Under the pieces are notes generated by a model, which did no database searches, was not told the origin of the DNA, and worked only from the letters and a program-made list of their open reading frames with translations. Made by a program: the position numbers and the translations under genes. From CAXTEJ01 sp964243295 (GTDB taxonomy: Bacteria > Actinomycetota > Actinomycetes > Actinomycetales > Angustibacteraceae): DNA of 64,000 nt. This document shows, in pieces, positions 8,586 through 16,953 of the stretch. Each line of letters begins with the position of its first letter. Positions within the stretch are counted from its first letter, which is position 1. The DNA lies in the NCBI GenBank assembly GCA_964243295.1, contig CAXTEJ010000005.1:59786-123785 (forward strand). The letters run 5' to 3'.

Positions 8586-10154
8586 CTACGACTCCGCGCC
8601 GACGACGTGCACGAGGTTCTGCGCCTGCCGCACGATCGCGTTGCGCCAGGCGTCGAACGTCGCGTCGCTCACGTCGAAGGTGTTGCCCGCCGAGAACACC
8701 TGCATGCCGGGGGTGTGGATGTGGCCGGCGGGGATGTCGAGCCCGAGCCGGTCGCGCAGCAGCGTGTTGCGGTAGGCGCTCTCGTTGGACAGGTAGTTGC
8801 CGCCACCGCCGCTGTAGGAGCAGGAGTCCTTCGACGGCGGCGTGGGCGGCTGCGCCGGCGGGTACAGGATCGGCGACGGGGTGTTGACGCTCACACGCTC
8901 CGAAGAGCTGCAGTCGGGGAACTCGACGAAGCTCGTGTGCCACACGACGCCGAAGGCCACCGATGGGTCGGGCCAGGTGTCACCGGGCGGGCGCGGCACG
9001 CCGCGACCGGTGTCGGCGCGCATCATCGCGTCGATCGGCAGGGTCGAGGTGGTCCACTGCGGCGGGTTGTGCAGGTCGAAGGCGGTGGGGCCGCCCCAGC
9101 GGGTCGGCACCTGGGTGTTGCAGCCGGGGTTGTCGACGGCCCGCTGCGCGACGCCGTCCACGAGGGGGCACGGGAGGCTGAGGTCGTTGCCGGGGAACGT
9201 GCCGTGGTAGCGGGAGTTCCACTGCTCGAGGTCGAAGCGCGAGCCACCGGCCTGGCTGACGGTCACGGACGCGGTGACCTGCTTGGGGCCGGGCCGCAGC
9301 CACGGGCCGACGGTGTCCTCGAGGTAGCCGGCCGCGAACTCGGTGAAGTTCACCGGCAGCGTGTAGGCCTGCACCACCTGCGTCGTGCCGGCCGCGTCGC
9401 GGTAGGTCGTGCCGTCGAGCGAGAGGGCGATGGCGCCCGAGGGGTTCCCGTGCCTGATGTTGTTGCCGACCGACCCGGGTGCGGTGCCGGTCTCCCCCTC
9501 GTCGAGGGTGTAGGGGTCGAACCCGCTCATCAGCACGCGCTTGGTCGCCGTCGACGTCGGGAAGTCGATGTCGGTCATGCCGTGCGCCGCGCGGTCGAAG
9601 CGGGTGATGAGGGCGGCGCGCTGGGCGGGCGTGATCGCGAACCGGGGCTGCCACTGCCGCATCGCGGCCGTCGCCTGCAGCCGCGTCCAGTACAGCGGCC
9701 GGTCGTCGCTGGCGGGCAGGGTGCCGTGCACCCGGCCGGCCCTGCGCTGCGCCCGGGCGACCGCGTCCTGCCACAGCCGGCGGCCCTGCGAGTCCGCGAG
9801 CCGCTGCGCCGTGGCCAGGGTGCGGGTGCGGCACAGCTGCGTCACCAGTGACGGGCCGAACCGCTGGAACCCGGCGCCCTCGATCATCTGCTGCGCGAAG
9901 GGTCTGGCCTGCAGCCGCGACGGGTCGGCGTTGAGCGGCAGCGTCCCGACCAGGCGCCGCTCCTCGATCGTCAGCGGGACGTCAGCGTCGAGGCAGGGTG
10001 CGGTCAGGACGGGATCGCCCGTCACCACCGCCAGGGCCGGCGGGTCTGCGGCCTGCGCGGCCGTCGTCCCGACGAGGACGGCGGCGATGAGCACCGCGAC
10101 GCCGGCCACCGCCGTCGTCGTGCTGGCTCGGCGCGCGCGTGGTGGGCGTCTCAT
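8586..10154 (-). CDS. exported pyroglutamyl-peptidase-like (C15 fold) protein
   Basis: A 522-residue secreted protein: a signal peptide ends at AQA-AD (about residue 36), a ~180-residue N-terminal region follows, then a domain with C15 hallmarks. VLMSGFDPYTL matches the family opening VLVTGFDPF, NPSGAIAL the substrate loop, QAGGSRFDLEQWN the Glu motif and AGHIHTPGM the His motif. At the place where C15 enzymes have YVCN, this protein has YLSN, so the nucleophile Cys appears to be Ser. Large inserts (one with two Cys around DNPGCNT) separate the motifs. Next to pxpABC, it could release pyroglutamate from peptides outside the cell, but activity is unproven. Confidence 0.7.
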   Translation of the reverse strand: MRRPPRARRASTTTAVAGVAVLIAAVLVGTTAAQAADPPALAVVTGDPVLTAPCLDADVPLTIEERRLVGTLPLNADPSRLQARPFAQQMIEGAGFQRFGPSLVTQLCRTRTLATAQRLADSQGRRLWQDAVARAQRRAGRVHGTLPASDDRPLYWTRLQATAAMRQWQPRFAITPAQRAALITRFDRAAHGMTDIDFPTSTATKRVLMSGFDPYTLDEGETGTAPGSVGNNIRHGNPSGAIALSLDGTTYRDAAGTTQVVQAYTLPVNFTEFAAGYLEDTVGPWLRPGPKQVTASVTVSQAGGSRFDLEQWNSRYHGTFPGNDLSLPCPLVDGVAQRAVDNPGCNTQVPTRWGGPTAFDLHNPPQWTTSTLPIDAMMRADTGRGVPRPPGDTWPDPSVAFGVVWHTSFVEFPDCSSSERVSVNTPSPILYPPAQPPTPPSKDSCSYSGGGGNYLSNESAYRNTLLRDRLGLDIPAGHIHTPGMQVFSAGNTFDVSDATFDAWRNAIVRQAQNLVHVVGAES

Positions 10155-10219
10155 GCGAGCGAACCTAGGGACAGCGGACAAGGGGGACAAGGGGTGTCTG
10201 CGGACTTTCCGACCTCGCC

Positions 10220-10558
10220 TCACGGCTTCAGCTTCGGCCACCGCCGGTGGGCGTAGCAGCGATCCGCCTCCTCCTCGCGCTCCTCGTCCGACGTCCACCG
10301 CCCGGGGCGACCGGGGTTCTTCGGGCGGTACAGCGAGCTGAGGTCAGGCACTTTCTGCTTCTCGCAGTAGGCGGCCAGCGCGTCGAGCGCCCTGCCGATG
10401 CCGACCGGGGCGTAGCCGGTCTCGTCCGCGGCCTCGGCGTAGCTCAGCGTTCGGCGCTGCTTCGCCGCGGGCAGCGCGAGGTCGTACAGGCGCCGGCCGG
10501 CGACGAGCTGCTTGTCCGTCATCCCCTCGAGGTCGTCCCCCGTGACAGGTTCGGTCAT
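10220..10558 (-). CDS. small hypothetical protein with a helix-turn-helix-like region
   Basis: A 112-residue cytoplasmic protein I cannot assign to a named family. Residues ~35-75 (LSYAEAADETGYAPVGIGRA and on into a helix with YCEKQKVPDL) look like a winged-helix or HTH unit; the tail NPGRPGRW and the charged DEEREEEADR end are reminiscent of actinobacterial and phage-borne small DNA-binding proteins. ATG at 10558 is preceded by AGGAG six bases away, which supports expression. It is transcribed leftwards after a 442-base spacer, with no evident operon partner. Confidence 0.7.
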   Translation of the reverse strand: MTEPVTGDDLEGMTDKQLVAGRRLYDLALPAAKQRRTLSYAEAADETGYAPVGIGRALDALAAYCEKQKVPDLSSLYRPKNPGRPGRWTSDEEREEEADRCYAHRRWPKLKP

Positions 10559-11000
10559 CGTCAGCTCCTGACCTCACGAGCACCACGGTGGTGCCGAGGC
10601 GAGGACCGTACGCCGGACAGCATCGGTGGCGTCGTCGTCCGTCCACAGCCGTAGGCGGAAGCCCTGTAGGACGACAGTCGGATGACGCTAGGACGTCACT
10701 GTGCCGGTTGCGGTCGCTGAACCCGCTCGTATGAGGGTGACCCGCGGGTGCTACTCGGTCCCGGACCCGCCAGAGGCCCGCACCGTCTGCTGGAGGCGCT
10801 TCGCGCAAGCGGCTTGCTCCACCGTTGACCATGATGACGGGATGGATGAAAGCTCGCGCTGAGCGCAGCAGTCGAGCGGTTGATGGTTCGCCGATAGCGT
10901 CTTTGCATCGCCTAGGGGACCCTCGGCTTGGATTCTGGCGTGAGATGTGCTTGATGCCTGCGAGACGGAACCAAGCAGGCCGCTGGGGGGTGTTACGGGT
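10559..11000. other. 442-base spacer without a recognisable gene
   Basis: Between the small HTH-like gene and the ECF sigma gene. It should hold both divergent promoters. I see no convincing coding frame, tRNA or mobile-element end. A GGAACC at 10968-10973 is a weak candidate for an ECF -35 element, but no good -10 follows at the right distance. Base composition is noticeably less GC-rich than in the flanking operons. Confidence 0.6.
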
Positions 11001-11492
11001 ATGGACAGGGAGCCCGATGCCCTCACGCAGCTGTACGAGGGGAGCTATACGCGGCTCGTTGCTGTCGTCAGCGCTGTCTGCCAAGACCGCGACAGCGCGG
11101 AGGAGGCGGTTCAGGAGGCGTTCGTCCGACTGATCAGCCGATGGGGCAACGTCCGCCACTACGACGACCCTGAGGCGTGGGTCCGCGTCGTCGCGCTGCG
11201 TCTCGCCCTGAACCGGCGACGGAAGATCAGCAACGGCTTCCGTGCGATCACCCGGCTCGGCGGACCAGCAGAGCACCCCGAGCCCACCGCTGACCGGGTT
11301 GACCTGGACCGGGCGTTGGCTTCGCTGCCGCAAGAGCAACGAGCGGTCCTGGTGCTGCACTACTACTGCGACCTGCCAGTCGACCGGGTCGCCGCCGACC
11401 TTGACATACCCACCGGGACCGTGAAGTCCCGGCTGAGCCGCGCCCGGGCGGCGCTGCTGCCAGCCTTCGAGGAAGAGGACACCCGTGCCTGA
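11001..11492 (+). CDS. ECF-family RNA polymerase sigma factor
   Basis: A 163-residue ECF sigma factor. Region 2 spans about residues 10-75 (LYEGSYTRLVAVVSAV, SAEEAVQEAFVRL, the DPEAWVRVVA helix) and region 4 about 100-150, with the HTH PTGTVKSRLSRARAAL. ATG at 11001 follows a G-rich stretch at 10985-10990; the frame extends to 10947 but that would add unrelated residues. Its stop overlaps the next gene by eight bases, so both are co-translated. The partner's membrane helix suggests an envelope signal. Regulon and signal are unknown. Confidence 0.9.
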   Translation: MDREPDALTQLYEGSYTRLVAVVSAVCQDRDSAEEAVQEAFVRLISRWGNVRHYDDPEAWVRVVALRLALNRRRKISNGFRAITRLGGPAEHPEPTADRVDLDRALASLPQEQRAVLVLHYYCDLPVDRVAADLDIPTGTVKSRLSRARAALLPAFEEEDTRA

Positions 11493-12510
11493 CATTTACG
11501 ACCTCGTCCAGCGGGACGTCCAGTCGCACCATCCGAGAACTGCGCCTCCCCTGGCCTCGTTGCGGGGGCGGGCTCGGCGGCGCCAGAGACGGCAGTGGAG
11601 CCTCGCGGCCCTCATCACGGCCGCCGTCGTGTCCGCGACCGCCTTGCTCGGCGGTGGAGGCGGCTCGCGCCAACCCATCCCGCCCGCACAGGACGCGCAA
11701 CCTGTGACGCTCCTGCCGGGACGGTCAGCGCTGACCTACCGAGGGGTGCAGGTCGCCGTCCCGACGGCGTGGACGAAGGACTCGCGCGCCTGCGGAACAC
11801 CGATGCGGGACATCGCCTACGTCTTGCAGAACTCGCCTACCCCGGCGTGTGCGGTCGTGAACGAGCAGTCACGTGACCTGACTGAGGTTCGGCTTTCCGG
11901 CAACATGACCGGACTCAAGCCCGGGCGAACGACCACCAAAGACGGGCGCACCCAGATCATCCGCCACTTCGCTGACCGCGACACCACGCTGACCGTCACA
12001 TCCCCAGACCCAGCCCTGGCCCGGCGCTACGTGAACGCTGCCGTCCCCCTTCCCGGCTCCGCCATCGTCAACGGTTGCCTCGTGCACGACCCGCGCAGGC
12101 GCCCAACGTTCCGCACGGAGCAGAGCGGCACCCTGCTACCCGCAGGGGATGTCACCACAGGGTCAGCGTGCGGGTACACCAAAGGTTGGCTCGACTACTC
12201 CGTCGCCTCCAGCCGACGTCAGGCGACGAGGCTCGCCGCCGCGTTCACCCAGGCACCAGTCACCAAAGACGTGTTCCCCACGGTGAACCCGGCCCGATGC
12301 GCAGTCGACACCGCCGAGTCGACGCGGACGTACCGGTTGAACTTCACGATCGACGGTGAGCAGACCCAGTTGTGGATCTATACCAACAACTGTAGACAAG
12401 CCGCCGTGGTCAACGAGCAAGGCCTGACTGCCGCGGGACCCTGGTCACTGGTCTCACACGTCTTCAACCTCATGTGGCCCACGTTCCAGATCGACGTCAA
12501 CGCCGGATGA
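11485..12510 (+). CDS. single-pass membrane protein, probable partner/anti-sigma of the ECF factor
   Basis: A 341-residue protein with a basic cytoplasmic N-terminus (RGRARRRQRRQW), one membrane helix at about residues 38-57 and a ~280-residue extracytoplasmic domain containing several Cys. Position and overlap with the ECF gene suggest an anti-sigma or signal-receiving role. The cytoplasmic part is only ~37 residues and lacks the zinc anti-sigma HxxxCxxC motif, so it would be an unusual anti-sigma factor. GTG start, with GAGG upstream. I do not recognise the outer domain. Confidence 0.75.
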   Translation: MPDIYDLVQRDVQSHHPRTAPPLASLRGRARRRQRRQWSLAALITAAVVSATALLGGGGGSRQPIPPAQDAQPVTLLPGRSALTYRGVQVAVPTAWTKDSRACGTPMRDIAYVLQNSPTPACAVVNEQSRDLTEVRLSGNMTGLKPGRTTTKDGRTQIIRHFADRDTTLTVTSPDPALARRYVNAAVPLPGSAIVNGCLVHDPRRRPTFRTEQSGTLLPAGDVTTGSACGYTKGWLDYSVASSRRQATRLAAAFTQAPVTKDVFPTVNPARCAVDTAESTRTYRLNFTIDGEQTQLWIYTNNCRQAAVVNEQGLTAAGPWSLVSHVFNLMWPTFQIDVNAG

Positions 12511-12816
12511 GGAAGGCGGCGAATGACAGCTCAGCGGCGTCCAGACAGCGCATCATGCTCATGCGGTTCATCCGCTGTGGCCACGCGCGGCGAGCATGCT
12601 GAGCGGCGCCCTTAGCCAGGAGTCCGAGTTTCGTGTGCCTGCCCGGCGACCGCCTCCCCATGAGGCTTGGGCGTGTCAGCAGGTTCCCCGCCGCCACCTC
12701 ACAGCTGTGCGGTCGTCTGTGAGGAAATCCCGACACAGTGGTCAAGCGTCTCAGCCCTCAAGAATTGATATCAGCACGTTCAGATGCGTTCGGGCGCGAG
12801 CGCGTAACCTCCCGCC
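12511..12816. other. 306-base spacer, no recognisable gene except a promoter at its end
   Basis: Several short frames cross this spacer on both strands, but none has recognisable protein features or a good ribosome site. AT-richer than the window average. It ends with the TAACCT element directly before the lipoprotein start. Confidence 0.55.
12805..12810 (+). promoter_or_regulatory. -10 element, leaderless start of the 12817 lipoprotein gene
   Basis: TAACCT ends six bases before the ATG at 12817. With TANNNT spacing of 6-7 bases to the initiation point, transcription would begin at the start codon itself. No Shine-Dalgarno sequence precedes this ATG, consistent with a leaderless mRNA. Confidence 0.6.
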
Positions 12817-13140
12817 ATGACCAGCTCCGGTGTCAGCACGACCGTGGGCGTTGCTCTGGCGCTGGTGGCGTGCGCGGGCTGCGGTGGTGTCCGCCGCGCG
12901 CCGCAGCTGCGTACGGGTACGCTCGCAGGCACGGTCTCCGAGGTGAGCGGCGGCTTCTGCGTCGCCCGCCACGACGCAAAGGGTTTCTGCGTCAAGGGCG
13001 CCGACGCTCGCGGCACTCACGTCGGTGAATGTGTGTCCGTGAGTGTGACGTGGCCCCAGTCGAACACGGCAGACATTGCTCCGAATGGAATCACCGACAT
13101 CCGGCCGGCCAACGCGAACGAGCACCCTCAGGACTGCTGA
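12817..13140 (+). CDS. small lipoprotein of unknown function
   Basis: A 107-residue exported protein. The hydrophobic signal VGVALALVACAGCGG carries a lipobox with candidate Cys19 (LVAC) or Cys22. The mature part holds a small beta-rich domain with four more Cys (FCVARHDAKGFCVKG, GECV, and the terminal QDC), which could pair once exported. The pattern TVSEVSGGFCVA suggests an OB-like or SH3-like fold, but I do not recognise the family. No operon partner is evident. Confidence 0.65.
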   Translation: MTSSGVSTTVGVALALVACAGCGGVRRAPQLRTGTLAGTVSEVSGGFCVARHDAKGFCVKGADARGTHVGECVSVSVTWPQSNTADIAPNGITDIRPANANEHPQDC

Positions 13141-13351
13141 CGCCAATCGATGGTTCCCGCCGACTGCCAGGAGTCATGGCTTCGCAAGTGGACCGAAGCT
13201 CAGTCCAGTTCGACCCCGCGCGCCGTCCCGTTCCCCGGGAGGCGTCGGCGACCCGCAGCATCCTGGGTGGCGGTGTCACCGAATCCAGCAGTACCGACCT
13301 CGACAGTACGCCAGAATCCGAGCAAAGGGCCCGACACGTTGGGAGGGCACC

Positions 13352-13639
13352 GTGGCGAGCGAGCGGCAACAGCACACGAACGCGGCCGGAGACTCCCATA
13401 GCGCCCAGGAGCGCGCCGAGAACATCCTGGCCCAGCGCCGAGTCATCTACGCCGTTACTGTCCTGGTCGTCGCCCTGTTCATCATCGGCGCGGGCACGTA
13501 CCTGCTGACCCGCCCCAAACCCACCGGCCCACCCATCCCCACCGGCCTTCACGCGCGTACGTGCGACCGTCGACTGAGTGACGTTGTTGCGGTCGGACAG
13601 CTCGGCAGTAGTTCGGACATCGTGACTACTTCTGCCTAG
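13352..13639 (+). CDS. small single-pass membrane protein, hypothetical
   Basis: A 95-residue protein from GTG at 13352, which has GGGAGG five bases upstream. The polar N-terminus (ASERQQHTNAAGDSHSAQER) is followed by one membrane helix, YAVTVLVVALFIIGAGTYLL (residues ~36-55), and a short Pro-rich outer tail. Longer frames starting at 13029 or 13076 lack a ribosome site. No family recognised. Confidence 0.55.
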   Translation: MASERQQHTNAAGDSHSAQERAENILAQRRVIYAVTVLVVALFIIGAGTYLLTRPKPTGPPIPTGLHARTCDRRLSDVVAVGQLGSSSDIVTTSA

Positions 13640-13816
13640 ATGCGTAGTGGCGGTTGCCGTGGCTCTGGGAGCCGCTCAAGCTATTTGTGCCACTTGTTTT
13701 CACGCCAGACGCGGCCAATTCAATCCACGCATGGGCGCTGTCACCCGCCATGGCGGCAGGGTCGTCTCCTGTCCTCATCGTGCTCGGATCCCGAGACTGT
13801 CGTCCGACAAGGCGAA

Positions 13817-13842
13817 AGCCCCGACGACCGCGCGTCGGGGCT
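13817..13842 (-). terminator. hairpin terminator downstream of nrdJ
   Basis: AGCCCCGACG and CGTCGGGGCT form a perfect 10-bp stem with a six-base loop, 16 bases past the nrdJ stop. On the minus strand it is followed by TTTCGCC, a short T run, so it is likely to end leftward nrdR-nrdJ transcription. Confidence 0.75.
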
Positions 13843-13857
13843 CCCGCCTGCCGAGTG

Positions 13858-16764
13858 TCAGCTGCAGCCGCTGGTGCTGCCGCAGCCCTCGCAGACGTAG
13901 CAGCTGCCGGCGGGACGCATCTTGACCCCGCACGTCAGGCACATCGGCGCGTCAGCCGTGCGCCCCTGCAGCGCCTCGAGCAGCTCGGTCGAGCTGTGGA
14001 CGTCGGAGCTGATCCGCTTGGCGGATGCCGCACCGGCGCCGGACTTGACCTCGATGTGCTCGGCCGGCTCGGCGTGGATCTCGGGCTTGGCCTTCACCGA
14101 AGCCGTCTGGGAGTAGCTCTCCAGCTCGGCCTCGTCGTCCTCGTCGGCGTTGTCGGCCGGCAGGTAGGAGCCGGTCTCGAGCTGACGGGCGCGCTCGTCG
14201 GCCGAGTGGATGCCCATGTAGGAGCGCGCGTCGAAGTCCAGGTGGTCGAGGGCGAGGCGGCGGAAGACGTAGTCCATGATCGACTGCGCCATGCGGATGT
14301 CGGGGTCGTCGGTCAGACCGGCCGGCTCGAAGCGCAGGTTGGTGAACTTCTCGACGAAGGTCTCCAGCGGCACGCCGTACTGCAGGCCGATCGACACCGC
14401 GATGGAGAACGCGTCCATGACGCCGGCGAGCGTGGAGCCCTGCTTGCCGAACTTCAGGAAGATCTCGCCGAGCCCGCCATCGGGGTACGAACCCGCTGTC
14501 AGGTAACCCTCGGCGCCGCCGACAGCGAACGAGATGGTCTGCGACGGACGACGCTTGGGCAGCCGCTTGCGGACCGGGCGGTACTCGACGCGCACCTTCT
14601 CCTCCGCGACCGCCACGGCGGTGGCCTCGACCGCCTTGTCGGCGCCCTTGGCCTTCGCGTCGGACAGCGGCTGGCCGACCTTGCAGTTGTCGCGGTAGAC
14701 CGCGAGGGCCTTCAGGCCGGTCTTCCAGCCCTGCAGGTAGACCTCCTCGATCTCCTCGACCGTGGCGTTCTCGGGCAGGTTGACCGTCTTGCTGATCGCC
14801 CCGGACAGGAACGGCTGGCAGGCGGCCATCATGCGCACGTGGCCCATGGCCTTGATCGAGCGCGCACCCATCGCGCAGTCGAAGATCTCGTAGTGCTCCG
14901 GGCGCAGGCCCGGGGCGTCGATGACGTGGCCCTTCTCGGCGATGTGCTCGACGATCGCCTCGACGGTCTCCTGGGTGTAGCCCAGCTTGGTGAGGGCCCG
15001 CGGGATGGTCAGGTTGACGATCTGCATCGAGCCGCCGCCGACGAGCTTCTTGAACTTGACCAGCGAGAAGTCGGGCTCGATGCCGGTGGTGTCGCAGTCC
15101 ATCATGAAGCCGATGGTGCCCGTGGGGGCCAGCACCGAGGCCTGGGCGTTGCGGAAGCCGTGCTTGTCGCCCATCCTCACCACGTCGTCCCACGCCTGCG
15201 TCGCGAGGCGCTGGACGTCCTTGTCCATCGTGTGCATCGTGCGGATGGTGTCGTTGGCAGCGGCGTGCTTGCGCATGACCCGCTGGTGGGCGTCGCTGTT
15301 GCGGGCGTAGCCCTCGTACGCGCCGACGACGCTCGCGATCTCAGCCGACTTCTTGTACGCCGTGCCGGTCATCAGCGAGGTGATCGACCCGGCGAGCGCC
15401 CGGCCGCCGTCGCTGTCGTAGGCCAGGCCCGAGGCCATGAGCAGCGCGCCGAGGTTGGCGTAGCCGATGCCCAGCTGGCGGTAGTCGCGGGTGGTCTGCC
15501 CGATGGCCTCGGTGGGGAAGTCCGCGAAGCAGATGGAGATGTCCATCGCGGTGATGACCAGCTCGACGACCTTGGCGAACGTGACGCCGTCGAAGGACCC
15601 GTCGTCCTGCAGGAACTTCAGCAGGTTCAGCGAGGCGAGGTTGCAGCTGGAGTTGTCGAGCGACATGTACTCCGAGCACGGGTTAGAGGCGTTGATCCGC
15701 CCGGTCTCCGGCGTCGTGTGCCAGTCGTTGATCGTGTCGTCGTACTGGATGCCCGGGTCGGCGCAGGCCCAGGCGGCCTGGGCGACCTTGGTGAACAGCT
15801 CGGCAGCGTCGACGGTCTCGATGACCTCACCGCTGGTGCGGGCGCGCAGACCGAACTGGCCGTTCGCCTCGACCGCGCGCATGAACTCGTCGCTGACCCG
15901 CACCGAGTTGTTGGCGTTCTGGTACTGCACCGAGGTGATGTCGGCGCCGCCGAGGTCCATGTCGTAGCCGGCGTCGCGCAGGACGCGGATCTTGTCCTCC
16001 TCGCGCGCCTTGGTCTCGACGAACTCCTCGATGTCGGGGTGGTCGATGTCGAGGACGACCATCTTGGCCGCGCGGCGGGTGGCGCCACCGGACTTGATGG
16101 TGCCGGCGGACGCGTCGGCGCCGCGCATGAACGAGACCGGGCCGGACGCCGTACCGCCCGACGAACGCAGCAGCTCCTTCGACGAGCGGATGCGCGAGAG
16201 GTTCAGGCCGGCGCCCGAGCCGCCCTTGAAGATCATCCCCTCCTCGCGGTACCAGTTGAGGATCGAGTCCATCGAGTCGTCGACGGCGAGGATGAAGCAG
16301 GCGCTGACCTGCTGCGGCGAGGACGTCCCGACGTTGAACCAGACCGGCGAGTTGAAGCTGAACACCTGGTGCAGCAGCGCCCACGTCAGCTCGTGCTCGA
16401 ACAGGTCCGCGTCCTCGTCGGTCGCGAAGTAGCCGTGGTCCTTGCCGGCGCGGGCGTAGGTCAGCACCACGCGGTCGATGAGCTGGCGCAGCCCGGTCTC
16501 ACGGCTGTCGGTGCCGACGGCGCCGCGGAAGTACTTGGTGGTGACGATCGTCGAGGCGTTGACCGACCAGAAGTCCGGGAACTCCACGCCTCGCTGCTCG
16601 AAGATCGTCTCGCCGGTCTTCCAGTTCTGCTGCAGGACGTCGCGGCGCTCCCACGTCACCTCGTCGTACGGGTGGACGCCCGGCGTGGTGAAGATGCGCG
16701 GCACGCTCACCCCGCGGCCCTTGCGGCGGGCTGAGGTGCGGGCGCCGCTCGTGGTCTCGGTCAT
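13858..16764 (-). CDS. nrdJ: vitamin B12-dependent ribonucleotide reductase (class II)
   Basis: A 968-residue NrdJ that makes deoxyribonucleotides with adenosylcobalamin and works without oxygen demand. Key features are FNSPVWFNVG near the start, SACFIL with an active-site Cys, NPCSEYM with the radical/catalytic Cys-Glu pair, and the C-terminal zinc-ribbon MCLTCGVKM...CYVCEGCGSTSGCS, which holds the redox Cys. The length is standard for actinobacterial NrdJ. ATG at 16764 is preceded by GAGGAGACAGACC. It lies 189 bases after nrdR on the same strand, the usual actinobacterial arrangement, and is probably repressed by NrdR. Confidence 0.97.
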   Translation of the reverse strand: MTETTSGARTSARRKGRGVSVPRIFTTPGVHPYDEVTWERRDVLQQNWKTGETIFEQRGVEFPDFWSVNASTIVTTKYFRGAVGTDSRETGLRQLIDRVVLTYARAGKDHGYFATDEDADLFEHELTWALLHQVFSFNSPVWFNVGTSSPQQVSACFILAVDDSMDSILNWYREEGMIFKGGSGAGLNLSRIRSSKELLRSSGGTASGPVSFMRGADASAGTIKSGGATRRAAKMVVLDIDHPDIEEFVETKAREEDKIRVLRDAGYDMDLGGADITSVQYQNANNSVRVSDEFMRAVEANGQFGLRARTSGEVIETVDAAELFTKVAQAAWACADPGIQYDDTINDWHTTPETGRINASNPCSEYMSLDNSSCNLASLNLLKFLQDDGSFDGVTFAKVVELVITAMDISICFADFPTEAIGQTTRDYRQLGIGYANLGALLMASGLAYDSDGGRALAGSITSLMTGTAYKKSAEIASVVGAYEGYARNSDAHQRVMRKHAAANDTIRTMHTMDKDVQRLATQAWDDVVRMGDKHGFRNAQASVLAPTGTIGFMMDCDTTGIEPDFSLVKFKKLVGGGSMQIVNLTIPRALTKLGYTQETVEAIVEHIAEKGHVIDAPGLRPEHYEIFDCAMGARSIKAMGHVRMMAACQPFLSGAISKTVNLPENATVEEIEEVYLQGWKTGLKALAVYRDNCKVGQPLSDAKAKGADKAVEATAVAVAEEKVRVEYRPVRKRLPKRRPSQTISFAVGGAEGYLTAGSYPDGGLGEIFLKFGKQGSTLAGVMDAFSIAVSIGLQYGVPLETFVEKFTNLRFEPAGLTDDPDIRMAQSIMDYVFRRLALDHLDFDARSYMGIHSADERARQLETGSYLPADNADEDDEAELESYSQTASVKAKPEIHAEPAEHIEVKSGAGAASAKRISSDVHSSTELLEALQGRTADAPMCLTCGVKMRPAGSCYVCEGCGSTSGCS

Positions 16765-16862
16765 GGTCTGTCTCCTCGGTGGTCCTGATGACTGTCGCGC
16801 AGTGGTGCGTCTGCCGCTGGCGCCTGGCTCGTGCGTGGTGCTGTCGCTTGTGTCGCTGGGGG

Positions 16863-16894
16863 TGACGTCGCTGTGGTGTGACGTCGCTGTGGTG
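16863..16894. repeat. two perfect tandem copies of a 16-bp unit in the nrdR-nrdJ spacer
   Basis: The unit TGACGTCGCTGTGGTG occurs at 16863-16878 and again at 16879-16894 without a gap. It lies about 100-130 bases upstream of the nrdJ ATG. The 16-base period (about 1.5 helical turns) and position would suit a regulatory site, but the unit does not match the NrdR box. Confidence 0.85.
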
Positions 16895-16953
16895 ACGCCG
16901 ACGGTGGTCTCCGCCGGCGGCGGCGGGCTTCCCCTCCACCGCCGCCGGCGGCG

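Noticed and set aside
10968..10973. GGAACC as an ECF-type -35 element before the sigma gene
   Set aside because: No matching -10 at 16-17 bases; too short to support alone.
12497..12745. 82-codon minus-strand frame in the spacer after the ECF partner gene
   Set aside because: Basic composition suggested a transposase fragment, but no transposase motif or inverted repeats were seen.
13654..16734. 1026-codon open frame on the plus strand opposite nrdJ
   Set aside because: It is the antisense shadow of nrdJ, Val/Gly/Arg/Asp-rich with no domains, as expected in very GC-rich DNA.
16765..16953. Cobalamin riboswitch upstream of nrdJ
   Set aside because: No B12-box or conserved riboswitch core could be found in the 189-base spacer on the minus strand.
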